DNA of 64,000 nt from Zwartia panacis. GTDB lineage: Bacteria; Pseudomonadota; Gammaproteobacteria; Burkholderiales; Burkholderiaceae_B. A program made the position numbers and the translations under genes. The stretch's first letter is position 1; each line of letters begins with the position of its first letter. Where the stretch lies: NCBI RefSeq assembly GCF_030410395.1, contig NZ_JAUHHF010000012.1, forward strand, positions 1 through 64,000. The letters run 5' to 3'. This document shows, one piece after another, positions 47,538-56,275 of the stretch. The notes below the pieces were generated by a model, which saw nothing but the letters and a program-made list of their open reading frames with translations, searched no databases and was not told where the DNA came from.

Positions 47538-47573
47538 GTTAATGCTCGAAGTACATAAATACTTTGCATTAAC
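47538..47573. repeat. nested inverted repeat between the WecA-like gene and fcl (possible terminator)
   Basis: GTTAATGC (47538-47545) pairs exactly with GCATTAAC (47566-47573), and inside it AAGTA (47549-47553) pairs with TACTT (47560-47564). The hairpin begins eight bases after the WecA-like stop on the minus strand. A real T-run is missing; AT-rich sequence follows, so it may be a weak terminator, an RNA stabiliser or an operator ahead of fcl. Confidence 0.5.
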
Positions 47574-47580
47574 CCGAAAC

Positions 47581-48666
47581 TTATCTTAGTCCAAGCGAGG
47601 GCATCGTCCAGCGAAAGTGCACTAACCGAGCATAGATGAGCGCATAAATAAATACGCACACAAAAAAACTAATAATTAGCATCGTCGCACTTTTGCGAAA
47701 CACAATCGACATGGCGGCAGGAATCAGTGCATACAGCAACATAATGGGTAAAACCGCTGCATTTTGAACAATGGGAGAACGCCCAGCAAGCCACTTGCGA
47801 GTGACGCGCGCCCAGATCAAGCTATGGAGATGCAACCTATCCGGATGGCCTAATTTTAACGCGCGCGCCCTACGTCGCGCCATAGAAAACAACACCTCAA
47901 TGATCGGATACCCGCAGGCCAACAAAGGTGCCCAAGGGGATACCGAGGGGTTTCTCATTGCGACCATCACCGCAACCCAACCCAATAAGAACCCTAGCAA
48001 GTAAGCTCCGCCATCCCCCATAAAAATCTTGCCATAAGGATAGTTAATTAGCAGGAAACCAAAAGCTGCACCACCCAATATAAAACATATCTTAGCCATT
48101 TCGGCGTCGCCTGCCAAAAAGGCGATCAGACCGAGCGTAGACATACACAGCAAAACAATCCCGCTCGCCAAACCATTTAACCCGTCAATAATATTGATGG
48201 CATTGGCCACTCCGCCTACTGCAAAAGCAGTAAACAAAACAGATACGGGTGTAATCGCCAATAACCAATCCACACCGCCTATGCCAATGCGTGTCAGGCT
48301 ATCGCCTGTTAACCACCAAGCTAAGACGCCACTCGCAAAGGTTGCAAGCAATCGTTCTGTGACACGACCGCGCTTGAAAACATCCTCTATCACACCGGCC
48401 AGAAAGGCTGGTAATGAAGCAAGCAAAATTGGACCTAAAACAACGGCCACCTCGGGCGGAGCAAAAAAAAAGCCGACCACTAAACCGATCAAGATCGCTA
48501 ATCCACCGATCCGAGGGGTAGGTTCCTCATGTATTTTTTGCACACCCGACTCAGAGTCCAGAGTGTGTGCACCATGCAAGTGCTTTGTCCAGATAATGGC
48601 CAAGCATATTGCGAAGGAGGTCAAGCCCGCTGTAGTGAGCGCAAGATGAGGTATGGCAAAAAGCAC
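47581..48666 (-). CDS. polyprenyl-phosphate HexNAc-1-phosphate transferase, WecA/WbpL type
   Basis: MraY-like protein of 361 residues with about eleven hydrophobic segments. PRIGGLAIL (51-59), a GVIEDV catalytic loop (91-96), NIIDGLNGLASG (158-169) and FMGDGGAYLLG are the four active-site regions of the family; EDV replaces the usual DD at the second. It begins lipid-linked glycan assembly by loading a sugar-1-phosphate on undecaprenyl phosphate. A second, unrelated initiating enzyme (PglC type) is at 23651-24211. The start is GTG at 48666 with an AAAGG about ten bases upstream; an extended -10 element precedes it. Confidence 0.9.
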   Translation of the reverse strand: MLFAIPHLALTTAGLTSFAICLAIIWTKHLHGAHTLDSESGVQKIHEEPTPRIGGLAILIGLVVGFFFAPPEVAVVLGPILLASLPAFLAGVIEDVFKRGRVTERLLATFASGVLAWWLTGDSLTRIGIGGVDWLLAITPVSVLFTAFAVGGVANAINIIDGLNGLASGIVLLCMSTLGLIAFLAGDAEMAKICFILGGAAFGFLLINYPYGKIFMGDGGAYLLGFLLGWVAVMVAMRNPSVSPWAPLLACGYPIIEVLFSMARRRARALKLGHPDRLHLHSLIWARVTRKWLAGRSPIVQNAAVLPIMLLYALIPAAMSIVFRKSATMLIISFFVCVFIYALIYARLVHFRWTMPSLGLR

Positions 48667-48726
48667 TATTTTTGAGCCTTTAAGGGATCAATGTGCACTC
48701 AAAAACGTGCATTAGATTAGCCTTGA

Positions 48727-48735
48727 ATCATAACA
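48727..48735 (-). promoter_or_regulatory. extended -10 promoter element for the WecA-like gene
   Basis: On the minus strand TGTTATGAT matches the extended -10 (TGnTATAAT) in all but one base, about 60 bases before the GTG start. No good -35 is seen, which such promoters can lack. It lies in the 118-base gap behind the DUF5672 gene, so the WecA-like gene probably has its own transcript. Confidence 0.4.
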
Positions 48736-48784
48736 CGACAACTATTCTTTATAACGATGAAAAATCGTCGCTAGGCTATTGATT

Positions 48785-49639
48785 TTATTGAGATTTCATT
48801 AAATCTTGTATGAGCCCATTTTTCTCAAACATACGTTGCCAAAATTCAGGATTATAACGCTGCCAGGCGTGGCATCCAAAGGGAAGCTGGTGCTGATTCA
48901 GTTCAAACAAATACTCGGGGTGTGCTTCAAAGGCAAATGCGATGGCCTCGACTGCTTTAGGGACAGTAAAAAACGCGCATCGCGGCGCGACAAAGAGACT
49001 CCAAAACAAGTCCTCATTGACATCAATATTGATCTGGAAGTTTTTATACACAAAAGAATGGTAATCCTTGAGGTAGCGATAAGTATTTGAGATCCAACTA
49101 CCGGGCCAGGACTCCATGAGTGTGTTTTTAAATAGCCTAGGGCGCTCGAGAACCCTAAGGAAATCCGGGATGCTCCTCAATGAAAATCCACCATTTCCAA
49201 CGCAATCTAACTGCAAGGGTTTGGTCGGCTGCGTGTATCCCACAAACCAGGGGGCACCAATATAAGAGAAGCCCTTAGCTGCCCAAGCATCGAGTTCGTC
49301 CCTAAATACTAAAGAATCTGTCTGTGCAATCAAAACGTACTGATAATCGATAAAAGTCCGATAAAACATGCTGGACATCATCAGGCGGTTGTAGCCATCA
49401 ATGCCAGCAAAGTAATGATCTGGAAAAGTTTTATAGCCAATCGATCTACCAAACTGGGCTGAAAGGCCTGCTAGAAATACTTCAAGTTTTTCAGGACCGA
49501 CAAAATATAAATCGTGTTTAGCTAAAACACGCGCAGCATTACTGATAGAAAACATTTCCTCAGGACTTAAGGACGTCTGATAAATCGGAATGACGACCGC
49601 ATTTTTTTTGAGTGGCATATTGACCGATCGCATTGTCAT
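48785..49639 (-). CDS. DUF5672 family protein, putative glycosyltransferase
   Basis: Protein of 284 residues matching DUF5672: NAVVIPIYQTSLSPEEMFSI (about 13-32), YFVGPEKL, YNRLMMSSMFYRTFIDYQYV and LIAQTDSLVFRDELDAW, where the Q-T-D stretch takes the place of a GT-A DxD, followed by YIGAPWF and GNGGFSLRS, which resembles the acceptor loop of GT-A enzymes. No membrane helix is present. It follows HlpA-like copy C by four bases, so the two are co-transcribed. The enzymatic role is inferred; no activity is known to me. Confidence 0.72.
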   Translation of the reverse strand: MTMRSVNMPLKKNAVVIPIYQTSLSPEEMFSISNAARVLAKHDLYFVGPEKLEVFLAGLSAQFGRSIGYKTFPDHYFAGIDGYNRLMMSSMFYRTFIDYQYVLIAQTDSLVFRDELDAWAAKGFSYIGAPWFVGYTQPTKPLQLDCVGNGGFSLRSIPDFLRVLERPRLFKNTLMESWPGSWISNTYRYLKDYHSFVYKNFQINIDVNEDLFWSLFVAPRCAFFTVPKAVEAIAFAFEAHPEYLFELNQHQLPFGCHAWQRYNPEFWQRMFEKNGLIQDLMKSQ

Positions 49640-49643
49640 CCAG

Positions 49644-50582
49644 CTAAGGCTGACCTTTCCACATTCTGATGAGTTTATTTTTCACGCGAATTGGAAATTT
49701 CAATAAGGTACGAGGAAATTTCATGTACAAGCCACCCAACAGATGATCAAACACATACTGATCCGCTTTTAGATGTTGCGTGACCTCAGGTGGATGCGTG
49801 ATTGGACCCAGCGGCTTAACAGGCACACCTGGTTGATCCTCATCCGCCAATGTGTGCGTGCTATCAGGACCCACACCGATATTGGTCACAAGATTGACAC
49901 GCGGTGTAGCGGTCAGCCCCCCGTGATACCAGAGGCAAGTCATCCAGGGGTACGCCCAAGAATCAATTTTTTTAAGATAAATACGATCAAATATATCAAT
50001 CCAATACGCTTGCTCATAAGGGTCAGGGACCTTGTTACGCCAATCCTGAGAAAGTTTCCACTCAGGCCAAAACGTGATGTCACCGTCATATTGTGCCCAC
50101 GCTCGTCGCCAGGTCGCCCAGCCCCAGCAATGACCATATTTTGAAAAATAATAGGCGTCATTGCTTCTTTTTTTACCATTCTGGTTGTTATTACCGGTAA
50201 TGGTCCAGACGCGATCATCGTCTTTATAACGCTCAAGCAAGTCTTGGCAGAAAGGGAAAAAATCGGGATGTGGCAGACAATCATCCTCCAGAATGATTGC
50301 GCTCTCAACCTGACTAAATACCCAGTCTAGTCCGCTAGATACGCGTTTTTTTAATCCTAAATTTTGATCCGCATAATTTCGCTGTACCTCACAGGGCCAG
50401 TCGATCTGAGAAACGACTTCACGCACCGCCAGACACCGCTCCTCATCCGTGGGATGCCCTGGACGAGGACCATCAGCGATAATAAATAAACGCGCCGGAC
50501 GGGCGGCACGAATAGCCTGAAAGGTTTCTCTCGTGTGGCGGGGACGATTAAAAACGATATAAGCGATTGAAATATCTGTCAT
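49644..50582 (-). CDS. HlpA-like GT-A-type glycosyltransferase, copy C
   Basis: Protein of 312 residues, the third HlpA-like paralogue: YIVFNRPRHTRETFQAI, LFIIADGPRPGHPTDEERC, AIILEDDCLPHPDFFPFCQD and HCWGWATWRRAWAQYD. It is closest to copy B. Copies A and B keep NMGCKLRVxSG in the middle, whereas this one reads NLGLKKRVSSG, so the cysteine there is not essential. First gene of the long minus-strand region, divergent from rmlA. The metal-site and transferase role are inferred from the EDD motif. Confidence 0.75.
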   Translation of the reverse strand: MTDISIAYIVFNRPRHTRETFQAIRAARPARLFIIADGPRPGHPTDEERCLAVREVVSQIDWPCEVQRNYADQNLGLKKRVSSGLDWVFSQVESAIILEDDCLPHPDFFPFCQDLLERYKDDDRVWTITGNNNQNGKKRSNDAYYFSKYGHCWGWATWRRAWAQYDGDITFWPEWKLSQDWRNKVPDPYEQAYWIDIFDRIYLKKIDSWAYPWMTCLWYHGGLTATPRVNLVTNIGVGPDSTHTLADEDQPGVPVKPLGPITHPPEVTQHLKADQYVFDHLLGGLYMKFPRTLLKFPIRVKNKLIRMWKGQP

Positions 50583-50739
50583 GACTAGATTGTATCTGTT
50601 CGATTGTCAGGGACCTTGAGTTTGACGGGATCAGTAAAAACATTAAACCCCCTGCCTTTAAAGATCGATTTACCCCTTGTCATGTGAATACAATAGCGAA
50701 ACTCGACTTCATTCGCATCGTCTAACAATTTAGAAAAAT
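50583..50739. promoter_or_regulatory. divergent promoter region between HlpA-like copy C and rmlA
   Basis: A 157-base spacer that must drive two divergent units. For rmlA a possible -10 is TACAAT at 50689-50694, with no good -35 at the right distance. On the other strand no convincing site was found. No clear inverted repeat stands out. Confidence 0.35.
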
Positions 50740-51624
50740 ATGCACACATCACGTAAAGGTCTAATTTTAGCCGGTGGCTCGGGTACTCGACTCTATCCAG
50801 CAACGCAATCTATATCAAAACAGTTATTACCGGTTTACGACAAACCGATGATTTATTACCCGCTTTCAACCTTGATGTTGACGGGAATAAAAGAGGTATT
50901 GATTATTTCAACACCTAAGGATACGCCACGATTTGCTGAGCTACTCGGCGATGGGTCGCAATGGGGAATGCAAATCGAGTATGCCGTTCAGCCGAGTCCT
51001 GACGGGCTTGCACAGGCATTCATTATCGGCCGACACTTTATTAATCATCATCCTAGCACTCTTGTTCTAGGAGACAACATATTTTATGGACATGACTTAG
51101 TTCGTAAACTAAAACATGCAGATCAAACAGCAGATCAAGCTACAGTATTTGCTTATCACGTCCCAGATCCTCAGCGTTACGGTGTCGTGGACTTTGATGC
51201 AGCTCAAAAAGCACTCAGCATTGAAGAGAAACCCGCACAGCCTAAAAGTAACTACGCCGTCACAGGGCTTTACTTTTACGACAATCAAGTCTGCGACATT
51301 GCTGCAACTGTGAAACCCAGTGCACGTGGCGAACTAGAGATCACCGATGTCAATCAACGCTATCTTGAGTTGGAGATGCTCAATGTTGAGATCATGGGAA
51401 GAGGATTTGCCTGGTTGGACACAGGCACCCACGATAGTTTGTTGGAGGCGTCGAGCTTCATCGCAACCTTACAAAAAAGACAAGGCTTACAAGTCGCATG
51501 TCCTGAAGAAATCGCATTTGCACAAAAGTGGATTGATGAAGAACAATTAGAAAATTTGGCGCAGCCATTTATAAAGACAAACTATGGTCAATATTTGATG
51601 CGGCTCCTTAGATCACGAGCCTAA
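50740..51624 (+). CDS. rmlA: glucose-1-phosphate thymidylyltransferase
   Basis: Protein of 294 residues that makes dTDP-glucose from dTTP and glucose-1-phosphate. The signature [20 protein letters not shown] (10-29) is followed by [26 protein letters not shown] and [14 protein letters not shown]. It is a standard-length RmlA/RfbA. No ribosome site is obvious before ATG 50740. It is followed by rmlC; rmlB and rmlD, needed for dTDP-L-rhamnose, are not in the window. Assignment firm. Confidence 0.95.
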   Translation: MHTSRKGLILAGGSGTRLYPATQSISKQLLPVYDKPMIYYPLSTLMLTGIKEVLIISTPKDTPRFAELLGDGSQWGMQIEYAVQPSPDGLAQAFIIGRHFINHHPSTLVLGDNIFYGHDLVRKLKHADQTADQATVFAYHVPDPQRYGVVDFDAAQKALSIEEKPAQPKSNYAVTGLYFYDNQVCDIAATVKPSARGELEITDVNQRYLELEMLNVEIMGRGFAWLDTGTHDSLLEASSFIATLQKRQGLQVACPEEIAFAQKWIDEEQLENLAQPFIKTNYGQYLMRLLRSRA

Positions 51625-51650
51625 ATTCCTTCACGTTTTCGGAGTCCAGA

Positions 51651-52202
51651 TTGCCTTATCACGTCACACCTACTTCTTTATCTGGTGTTCTCATCCTTGA
51701 ACCGAAAGTGCTCAAGGATGACAGAGGATTCTTTTACGAAAGCTTTAACCAACAAGATTTTGCTCACGCAACGGGATTAAATCCAACCTTCGTTCAGGAC
51801 AATCACAGCCAGAGTAAAAAAGGGGTGCTTCGGGGGTTGCATTATCAAATACAACACGCCCAAGGAAAGTTAGTGCGCGTCGTGAAGGGTGAGGTCTATG
51901 ACGTGACCGTTAATCTGCAGCGCCACCATCCAGAGTTTGGAAAATGGACGGGGGTGCACCTAAGTGATCAAAATCATCGTCAGCTCTGGATACCACCGGG
52001 ATTTGCGCACGGTTTTTTGGTGCTGAGTGATGAAGCAGATTTTTTGTATAAAACGACGGACTATTATTCACACCCAGATGAGCGCTGCCTGCTATGGAAT
52101 GATCCGGCAATATCCATTCAGTGGCCCGAGGAGAACGAGCCCATTCTGACGGACAAAGATCGTCGCGGCTCTCGATTGGCGGATGCAGATGTCTATGAGT
52201 AA
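51651..52202 (+). CDS. rmlC: dTDP-4-dehydrorhamnose 3,5-epimerase
   Basis: Cupin enzyme of 183 residues: EPKVLKDDRGFFYESFN (17-33), the catalytic His64 in RGLHYQ (61-66), PPGFAHGFLVL (115-125) and the tyrosine Y133. It epimerises C3 and C5 of dTDP-4-keto-6-deoxyglucose. The start is TTG at 51651, supported by GGAG six bases upstream; no in-frame ATG fits the conserved N terminus. The next gene starts inside its 3' end. Assignment firm. Confidence 0.93.
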   Translation: MPYHVTPTSLSGVLILEPKVLKDDRGFFYESFNQQDFAHATGLNPTFVQDNHSQSKKGVLRGLHYQIQHAQGKLVRVVKGEVYDVTVNLQRHHPEFGKWTGVHLSDQNHRQLWIPPGFAHGFLVLSDEADFLYKTTDYYSHPDERCLLWNDPAISIQWPEENEPILTDKDRRGSRLADADVYE

Positions 52203-54279
52203 GGGATACATACTTAAAGAGTCTTGCGCAAACCTAGGCTTTGCAATCTCGTTACTCGTCTCTTTCATTATTGTTTTCAATCAGTTTGAGTCATTAAAGG
52301 GCTTAGATCCCTTTTACCGCATCACGATACCAGCTCTGTGTTTGGCCTTTTCGTTCATCGTGTCGACGATCAATCTTCGATGGGGAATCATTGCTTGCGT
52401 CTTCGCGCTTCCGCTACTCCCGAATCTTGCATGGCAAATTCAGCAGCATTTTGGTTACGGTCGAATTCTCTCTTTGCATAATAGTGGCTTAGATTTAGTG
52501 GCTGGCCTTTTTCTAGGTGGGCTCGTCAATCAGTGGCTAACAAATAAAAAAATAAGCGTTAAATCCTCTTTCCCATGGCAGTTAGGTCTTTTGATGCTCG
52601 TTTTAACGGCATCTGTTTCCTTAGCGATCGCGCGCAATCTTCAACAAACTGGCTCACCGTTTCAGCTCTCTAGTTTCTTTTATAACGCGATGCATCTGAG
52701 ATCCATCGGTTGGCACGATGATTACCGACCGTTAGTGGACTGGGTGGTATTTGGCTGTGCGTCGTCACTTATTTATATCATCATCACTGCGCTGGCATCA
52801 TTGCATAATCGTAATGAATACATTTTCAAGCCTTTAATCATAAGCTTGCTAATCGCTGCATATGTAGGCTTCAAACAGTCAAAATACGGGTTTGGTCTAT
52901 CACTCGATCAGATTAACTTTCGCGTTGATCGCTTTGGGTATATGGCATTAGGCTTTCAACACGACATTCATGCATTTGCCGGCCAAATGCTGATTGGAGC
53001 GATCGGACTGTGGGGGTATTTGTATTACGCCAAAAGCATCCAATCCAAGTTATTTATTTTGTCCTGCATACCCGTATTTTGGATTGCTTTATTTTTGAGT
53101 AAATCGAAATCAAATTTTACGATCGCTGTTATTTCTCTAGTTTTTATTTTTTCTATCTGGCTGTTTAGACGTTCACGTTTACTGTTGCCCGTTCTCAAAC
53201 CCGCACTTTTCTTCTTTGTAGTAGTGATTTTAAGTGTAGTTTTTTTCCACGATGCATGGTTTTCTAGCCTAGTGAAACTCACTCGTTATTTTGAACTACC
53301 GGATCTTGATGCTATTAATTTTAAATTGTCATATCGTCCAGAAGTGTATCTGGCCGCACTTAAGTTTTTTGCGCTTTATCCAATCCTAGGTCTCGGTCAA
53401 AGTGAGTTTTATCGCCAGTCCGCCGATCATGCTTTGACAAATTCTTATTATTTAAGCATCAACCAAAATGGTGAAAATGCACATAATTATTTTCTGCAAA
53501 CACTCGCGGAAACAGGCCTTGTTGGTATAGCGGTCTATGCTCTTCTGATTTTTTATCCTCTCTTTCGCATTGAAAATAGACGGCTGCTCATCCCGGCAGG
53601 CGTAGCACTTGGGGCACTTTTTTTAGGTAATATTTTTGCGCACTCCATGCTTGTACGTGACACCCTTTTTATAGCCGCTTGCTTTATCGGTCTGATGTAC
53701 GCATGCCTAAAAGGCGAACAAACTTCAGCAAGGTCAGCCGACTTTTACTCTAATAACAAAGAGCCGAAGTTCTCGGCAAGCTCAGCTAAAGTAAAACTCC
53801 TCAAGCATCCCTATCTGATTGCTATATTCACTATTTTTGTAATGATTTCGGCTTTTCGAGAAATTTATACTTCATTCCGATCCGTACCTTTCCTGAAAGA
53901 CGTGCAATGTTTCAAAGAACGCAAGCTAGACGCCGACGGCTGGACCTCTGGTGTATTCAACGTTGCAATTCCTCAAGGTGCGAGAGGCATCACACTCAAC
54001 ATCAAAGGGACACAGCCCTACGTAACAAAACGACCCTTAGCAGCTGACCTAAATATCATGCATGGTCAATCGCGACGCATTCAGTCATCCCAAATACTAT
54101 TTAATAAGGATGGCCCTTATCAAATATCAATTAATTTTGATCGAGGTGCTGTTGCTGATGATGGGGAATACAGAGCTGAACTCCGCCTAGAGAGATGCTT
54201 TATTCCTAGAAATTTAAATATGAATGCAGACGGGAGAAGACTTGGAATTCAAATTGAGTCCATTAAAGTCAACCATTGA
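52195..54279 (+). CDS. O-antigen ligase/polymerase family membrane protein (Wzy_C) with extra C-terminal domain
   Basis: Protein of 694 residues. About twelve hydrophobic segments cover the first 560 residues, with the periplasmic LGLGQSEFYRQSADH and GENAHNYFLQTLAETGLVG, the Wzy_C signature. Paralogue of the ligase at 29666-31381, but it continues for about 120 more residues as a soluble, probably periplasmic beta-rich domain with cysteines in VQCF and ERCF that could pair. ATG 52195 overlaps the rmlC stop; an in-frame ATG four codons upstream is equally possible. It polymerises or ligates lipid-linked glycan; which of the two cannot be told by sequence. Confidence 0.82.
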   Translation: MSKGYILKESCANLGFAISLLVSFIIVFNQFESLKGLDPFYRITIPALCLAFSFIVSTINLRWGIIACVFALPLLPNLAWQIQQHFGYGRILSLHNSGLDLVAGLFLGGLVNQWLTNKKISVKSSFPWQLGLLMLVLTASVSLAIARNLQQTGSPFQLSSFFYNAMHLRSIGWHDDYRPLVDWVVFGCASSLIYIIITALASLHNRNEYIFKPLIISLLIAAYVGFKQSKYGFGLSLDQINFRVDRFGYMALGFQHDIHAFAGQMLIGAIGLWGYLYYAKSIQSKLFILSCIPVFWIALFLSKSKSNFTIAVISLVFIFSIWLFRRSRLLLPVLKPALFFFVVVILSVVFFHDAWFSSLVKLTRYFELPDLDAINFKLSYRPEVYLAALKFFALYPILGLGQSEFYRQSADHALTNSYYLSINQNGENAHNYFLQTLAETGLVGIAVYALLIFYPLFRIENRRLLIPAGVALGALFLGNIFAHSMLVRDTLFIAACFIGLMYACLKGEQTSARSADFYSNNKEPKFSASSAKVKLLKHPYLIAIFTIFVMISAFREIYTSFRSVPFLKDVQCFKERKLDADGWTSGVFNVAIPQGARGITLNIKGTQPYVTKRPLAADLNIMHGQSRRIQSSQILFNKDGPYQISINFDRGAVADDGEYRAELRLERCFIPRNLNMNADGRRLGIQIESIKVNH

Positions 54280-54316
54280 TGATTGTTTTCTTTATCAGGC
54301 GTGTTGAATCACCAAG

Positions 54317-54913
54317 CTACCGACAGAGATAGTCGACGTTGACAGGACTATTTCTAAATGGATCTGTTAAGTCATCAGAATACGTACCCATCAAAAGACG
54401 CTGTTTAGGTAAAAAATGATTTCTAAAAAAACGGCTGCTTGTTGCAAGAGTTTGTCCCCAAGCAGTCAATTTCACGCATCCGTTTTGAATGATTATGGTT
54501 CCCGACTGCTGTTGCTCTGTCAGGCGAACATCCACTAAGCGATGCTCTTTGACGTACTCCTTAGTAAAGACCTGATCAAAGTCCGCAAGCTTGATACCAC
54601 CCCCACGTTGTTGCAGCTTTTCTAAAATGTAAAAAGATAAAGATCTGTCGATGACTGTTGGCACTGAAATAGCAAAGGAATATCCCAACAAAAGCCAGAT
54701 CAACAAAAGTTGTGATGTTTCAAAGGATGTAAAAACTCTAAGCCACTTCACGCGATAAGTGATGATTAAAGCCAGGAAGGAAGCAACCACAGCATCAAAT
54801 AATGCGCTGTAAAAAACAACGCCTACCTTGAAAAATTTAATATGAATAAAATAAGTGACCAGCAGCAACAGGCCAAAACACAGGGTGCTACAGAGCAGTT
54901 TGATGTATTTCAT
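54317..54913 (-). CDS. small membrane protein of the GtrA/GT2 module, function unknown
   Basis: I do not recognise this 198-residue protein. It has three or four hydrophobic segments within the first 105 residues (about 5-25, 33-52, 65-85), then a soluble C-terminal half (about 105-198) with conserved-looking blocks DQVFTKEYVKEHRLVDVRLT and GCVKLTAWGQTLATSSRFF. It shares ATGA with the GtrA gene upstream, which overlaps the GT2 gene, so the three form one translated unit. It is too small for a GT-C transferase, the usual third partner in Gtr glucosylation systems. It may couple the flipped sugar to an acceptor or regulate the pair (inference). Confidence 0.7.
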   Translation of the reverse strand: MKYIKLLCSTLCFGLLLLVTYFIHIKFFKVGVVFYSALFDAVVASFLALIITYRVKWLRVFTSFETSQLLLIWLLLGYSFAISVPTVIDRSLSFYILEKLQQRGGGIKLADFDQVFTKEYVKEHRLVDVRLTEQQQSGTIIIQNGCVKLTAWGQTLATSSRFFRNHFLPKQRLLMGTYSDDLTDPFRNSPVNVDYLCR

Positions 54914-55326
54914 ACCTTGAACACCAATACTTTATTTCCAAAATAGCTACATAAAATTTGCATCGCTGTTGCAATGACAAATCCAATGATATAGTTTTGT
55001 AGGTATAAATCTACCCATACATGCATGAATAGCCCATGCAACACTGCTATCGCTACATATAAAAAAGTGAATCGATAGAGTTGTTTGACTAATGGCTCTA
55101 GCGATCCATTAAAAACATAATATCTACTACCAATAAATGATGCAGAAATACCAAACACAGCAGCAATTAGATTGGCAACGCCTGCAGAATCCCAATCTAG
55201 TATTTTTAAAAAAAACGTTAAAACTAAGAAATGAATCGCTGTCGCAACCAGTCCATTAATAATGTATCGAATCGATTGTTTATTCAAACTGGCAGTCAAC
55301 ATGTTCGGTCGAAGACTATTGAACAT
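54910..55326 (-). CDS. GtrA family membrane protein (putative polyprenyl-phosphate-sugar flippase)
   Basis: Protein of 138 residues with four hydrophobic helices, typical of GtrA (PF04138-like): IRYIINGLVATAIHFLVLTF near the start, ANLIAAVFGISASFIGSRYY and a basic C terminus with YFGNKVLVFKV. GtrA proteins are thought to flip undecaprenyl-phosphate-linked sugars. The next gene upstream is a GtrB/DPM1-type GT2 whose product would be its substrate. The start is uncertain: ATG 55326 overlaps the GT2 end by 11 bases, ATG 55302 is an alternative, and the frame is open further upstream. Confidence 0.88.
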   Translation of the reverse strand: MFNSLRPNMLTASLNKQSIRYIINGLVATAIHFLVLTFFLKILDWDSAGVANLIAAVFGISASFIGSRYYVFNGSLEPLVKQLYRFTFLYVAIAVLHGLFMHVWVDLYLQNYIIGFVIATAMQILCSYFGNKVLVFKV

Positions 55327-56275
55327 GTTTGATGTCTGCAATATATGAACGGTAATCAATCTGATTCGGTGCGCCCGAGCGAACAACCCCCGTTAACATC
55401 AGTGTCATCAGGGTCAAAGCTCCTGTTTGTAAAAGCACCAACAACAAGATGCCAAGGGCGACTGAAAACCATCCGGGCGTTGCAAAGCCTGCTAATTTGA
55501 GAACAATGGCCACTGCACTGGCTATAACGGTTGCAACAGCAACAAGGGCACAAACAATCCCGACTCTGACCAATACATCTTCTGCAAACACCATTAGAGC
55601 CCTGAATCCATGAAGTGCCAAACCAACAAAATTCATTTTGCTCTTACCTGCGTATCTGGGTCCACGTTCGACAGGCAATGTTTGAATACGCAACTTTGAA
55701 GTCAAGACACAACTGGCCACATGCATCCAAAGCTCTTGCATTGCCGCGAGTCGTTTCAGCGCAGAAGGCTTAAGCGCCATAAAGTTACCGAAGCTGATTT
55801 TTCGGCCTGTTAAAAACTGAAACAGTAATTTATAAATTAGATAAAAAGTTTTAAAGCGTAATGTCTCGACACGACTTTTACGCTGCGCTACAACCACGTC
55901 GACTTTGGGCGACTGCATGGGAGCCACTAGTTCACGTATGGACTGCGGCGTGTCTTCGCCATCTGAGTCCATCACCACCGTGCACGGCATATCGGGGAAA
56001 TGGTCAGCCACATAATTAATACCAATCGCGATCGCTCTCTGATGACCGACGTTTCTCTTCAACTGGATGACAACGCCATTCAAAGCATTGGTTTTGAGCG
56101 CTTCGATATGTACAGGCTGATTCACCGAGCCATCATCTACCGCTACCACATAAACACGATCGCCGTACTCAGCAGACAACTCTCTAAAGAGCCTGGTCGA
56201 GGCCTCTTGATCCTCATAAATCGGCATCACGACCGCAAAGCGCGAGTCAGTCATGTTGGCAGCGAGTTGTGTCAT
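55316..56275 (-). CDS. family 2 glycosyltransferase, GtrB/DPM1-type
   Basis: GT2 of 319 residues: [27 protein letters not shown] (about 44-55), [17 protein letters not shown] (metal site, about 99-115) and two C-terminal helices (about 233-258 and 270-295). It should make undecaprenyl-phosphate sugar, handed to the GtrA protein encoded just downstream. The start overlaps the UDP-xylose synthase gene by ATGA. A second, similar GT2 is at 3635-4576. Being next to the UDP-xylose genes, it may use xylose (weak inference). Confidence 0.87.
   Translation of the reverse strand: MTQLAANMTDSRFAVVMPIYEDQEASTRLFRELSAEYGDRVYVVAVDDGSVNQPVHIEALKTNALNGVVIQLKRNVGHQRAIAIGINYVADHFPDMPCTVVMDSDGEDTPQSIRELVAPMQSPKVDVVVAQRKSRVETLRFKTFYLIYKLLFQFLTGRKISFGNFMALKPSALKRLAAMQELWMHVASCVLTSKLRIQTLPVERGPRYAGKSKMNFVGLALHGFRALMVFAEDVLVRVGIVCALVAVATVIASAVAIVLKLAGFATPGWFSVALGILLLVLLQTGALTLMTLMLTGVVRSGAPNQIDYRSYIADIKHVQ

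Noticed and set aside
48194-48649. Open frame of 151 codons on the plus strand
   Set aside because: It lies antisense to the WecA/WbpL-type gene; low-complexity product and no ribosome site.
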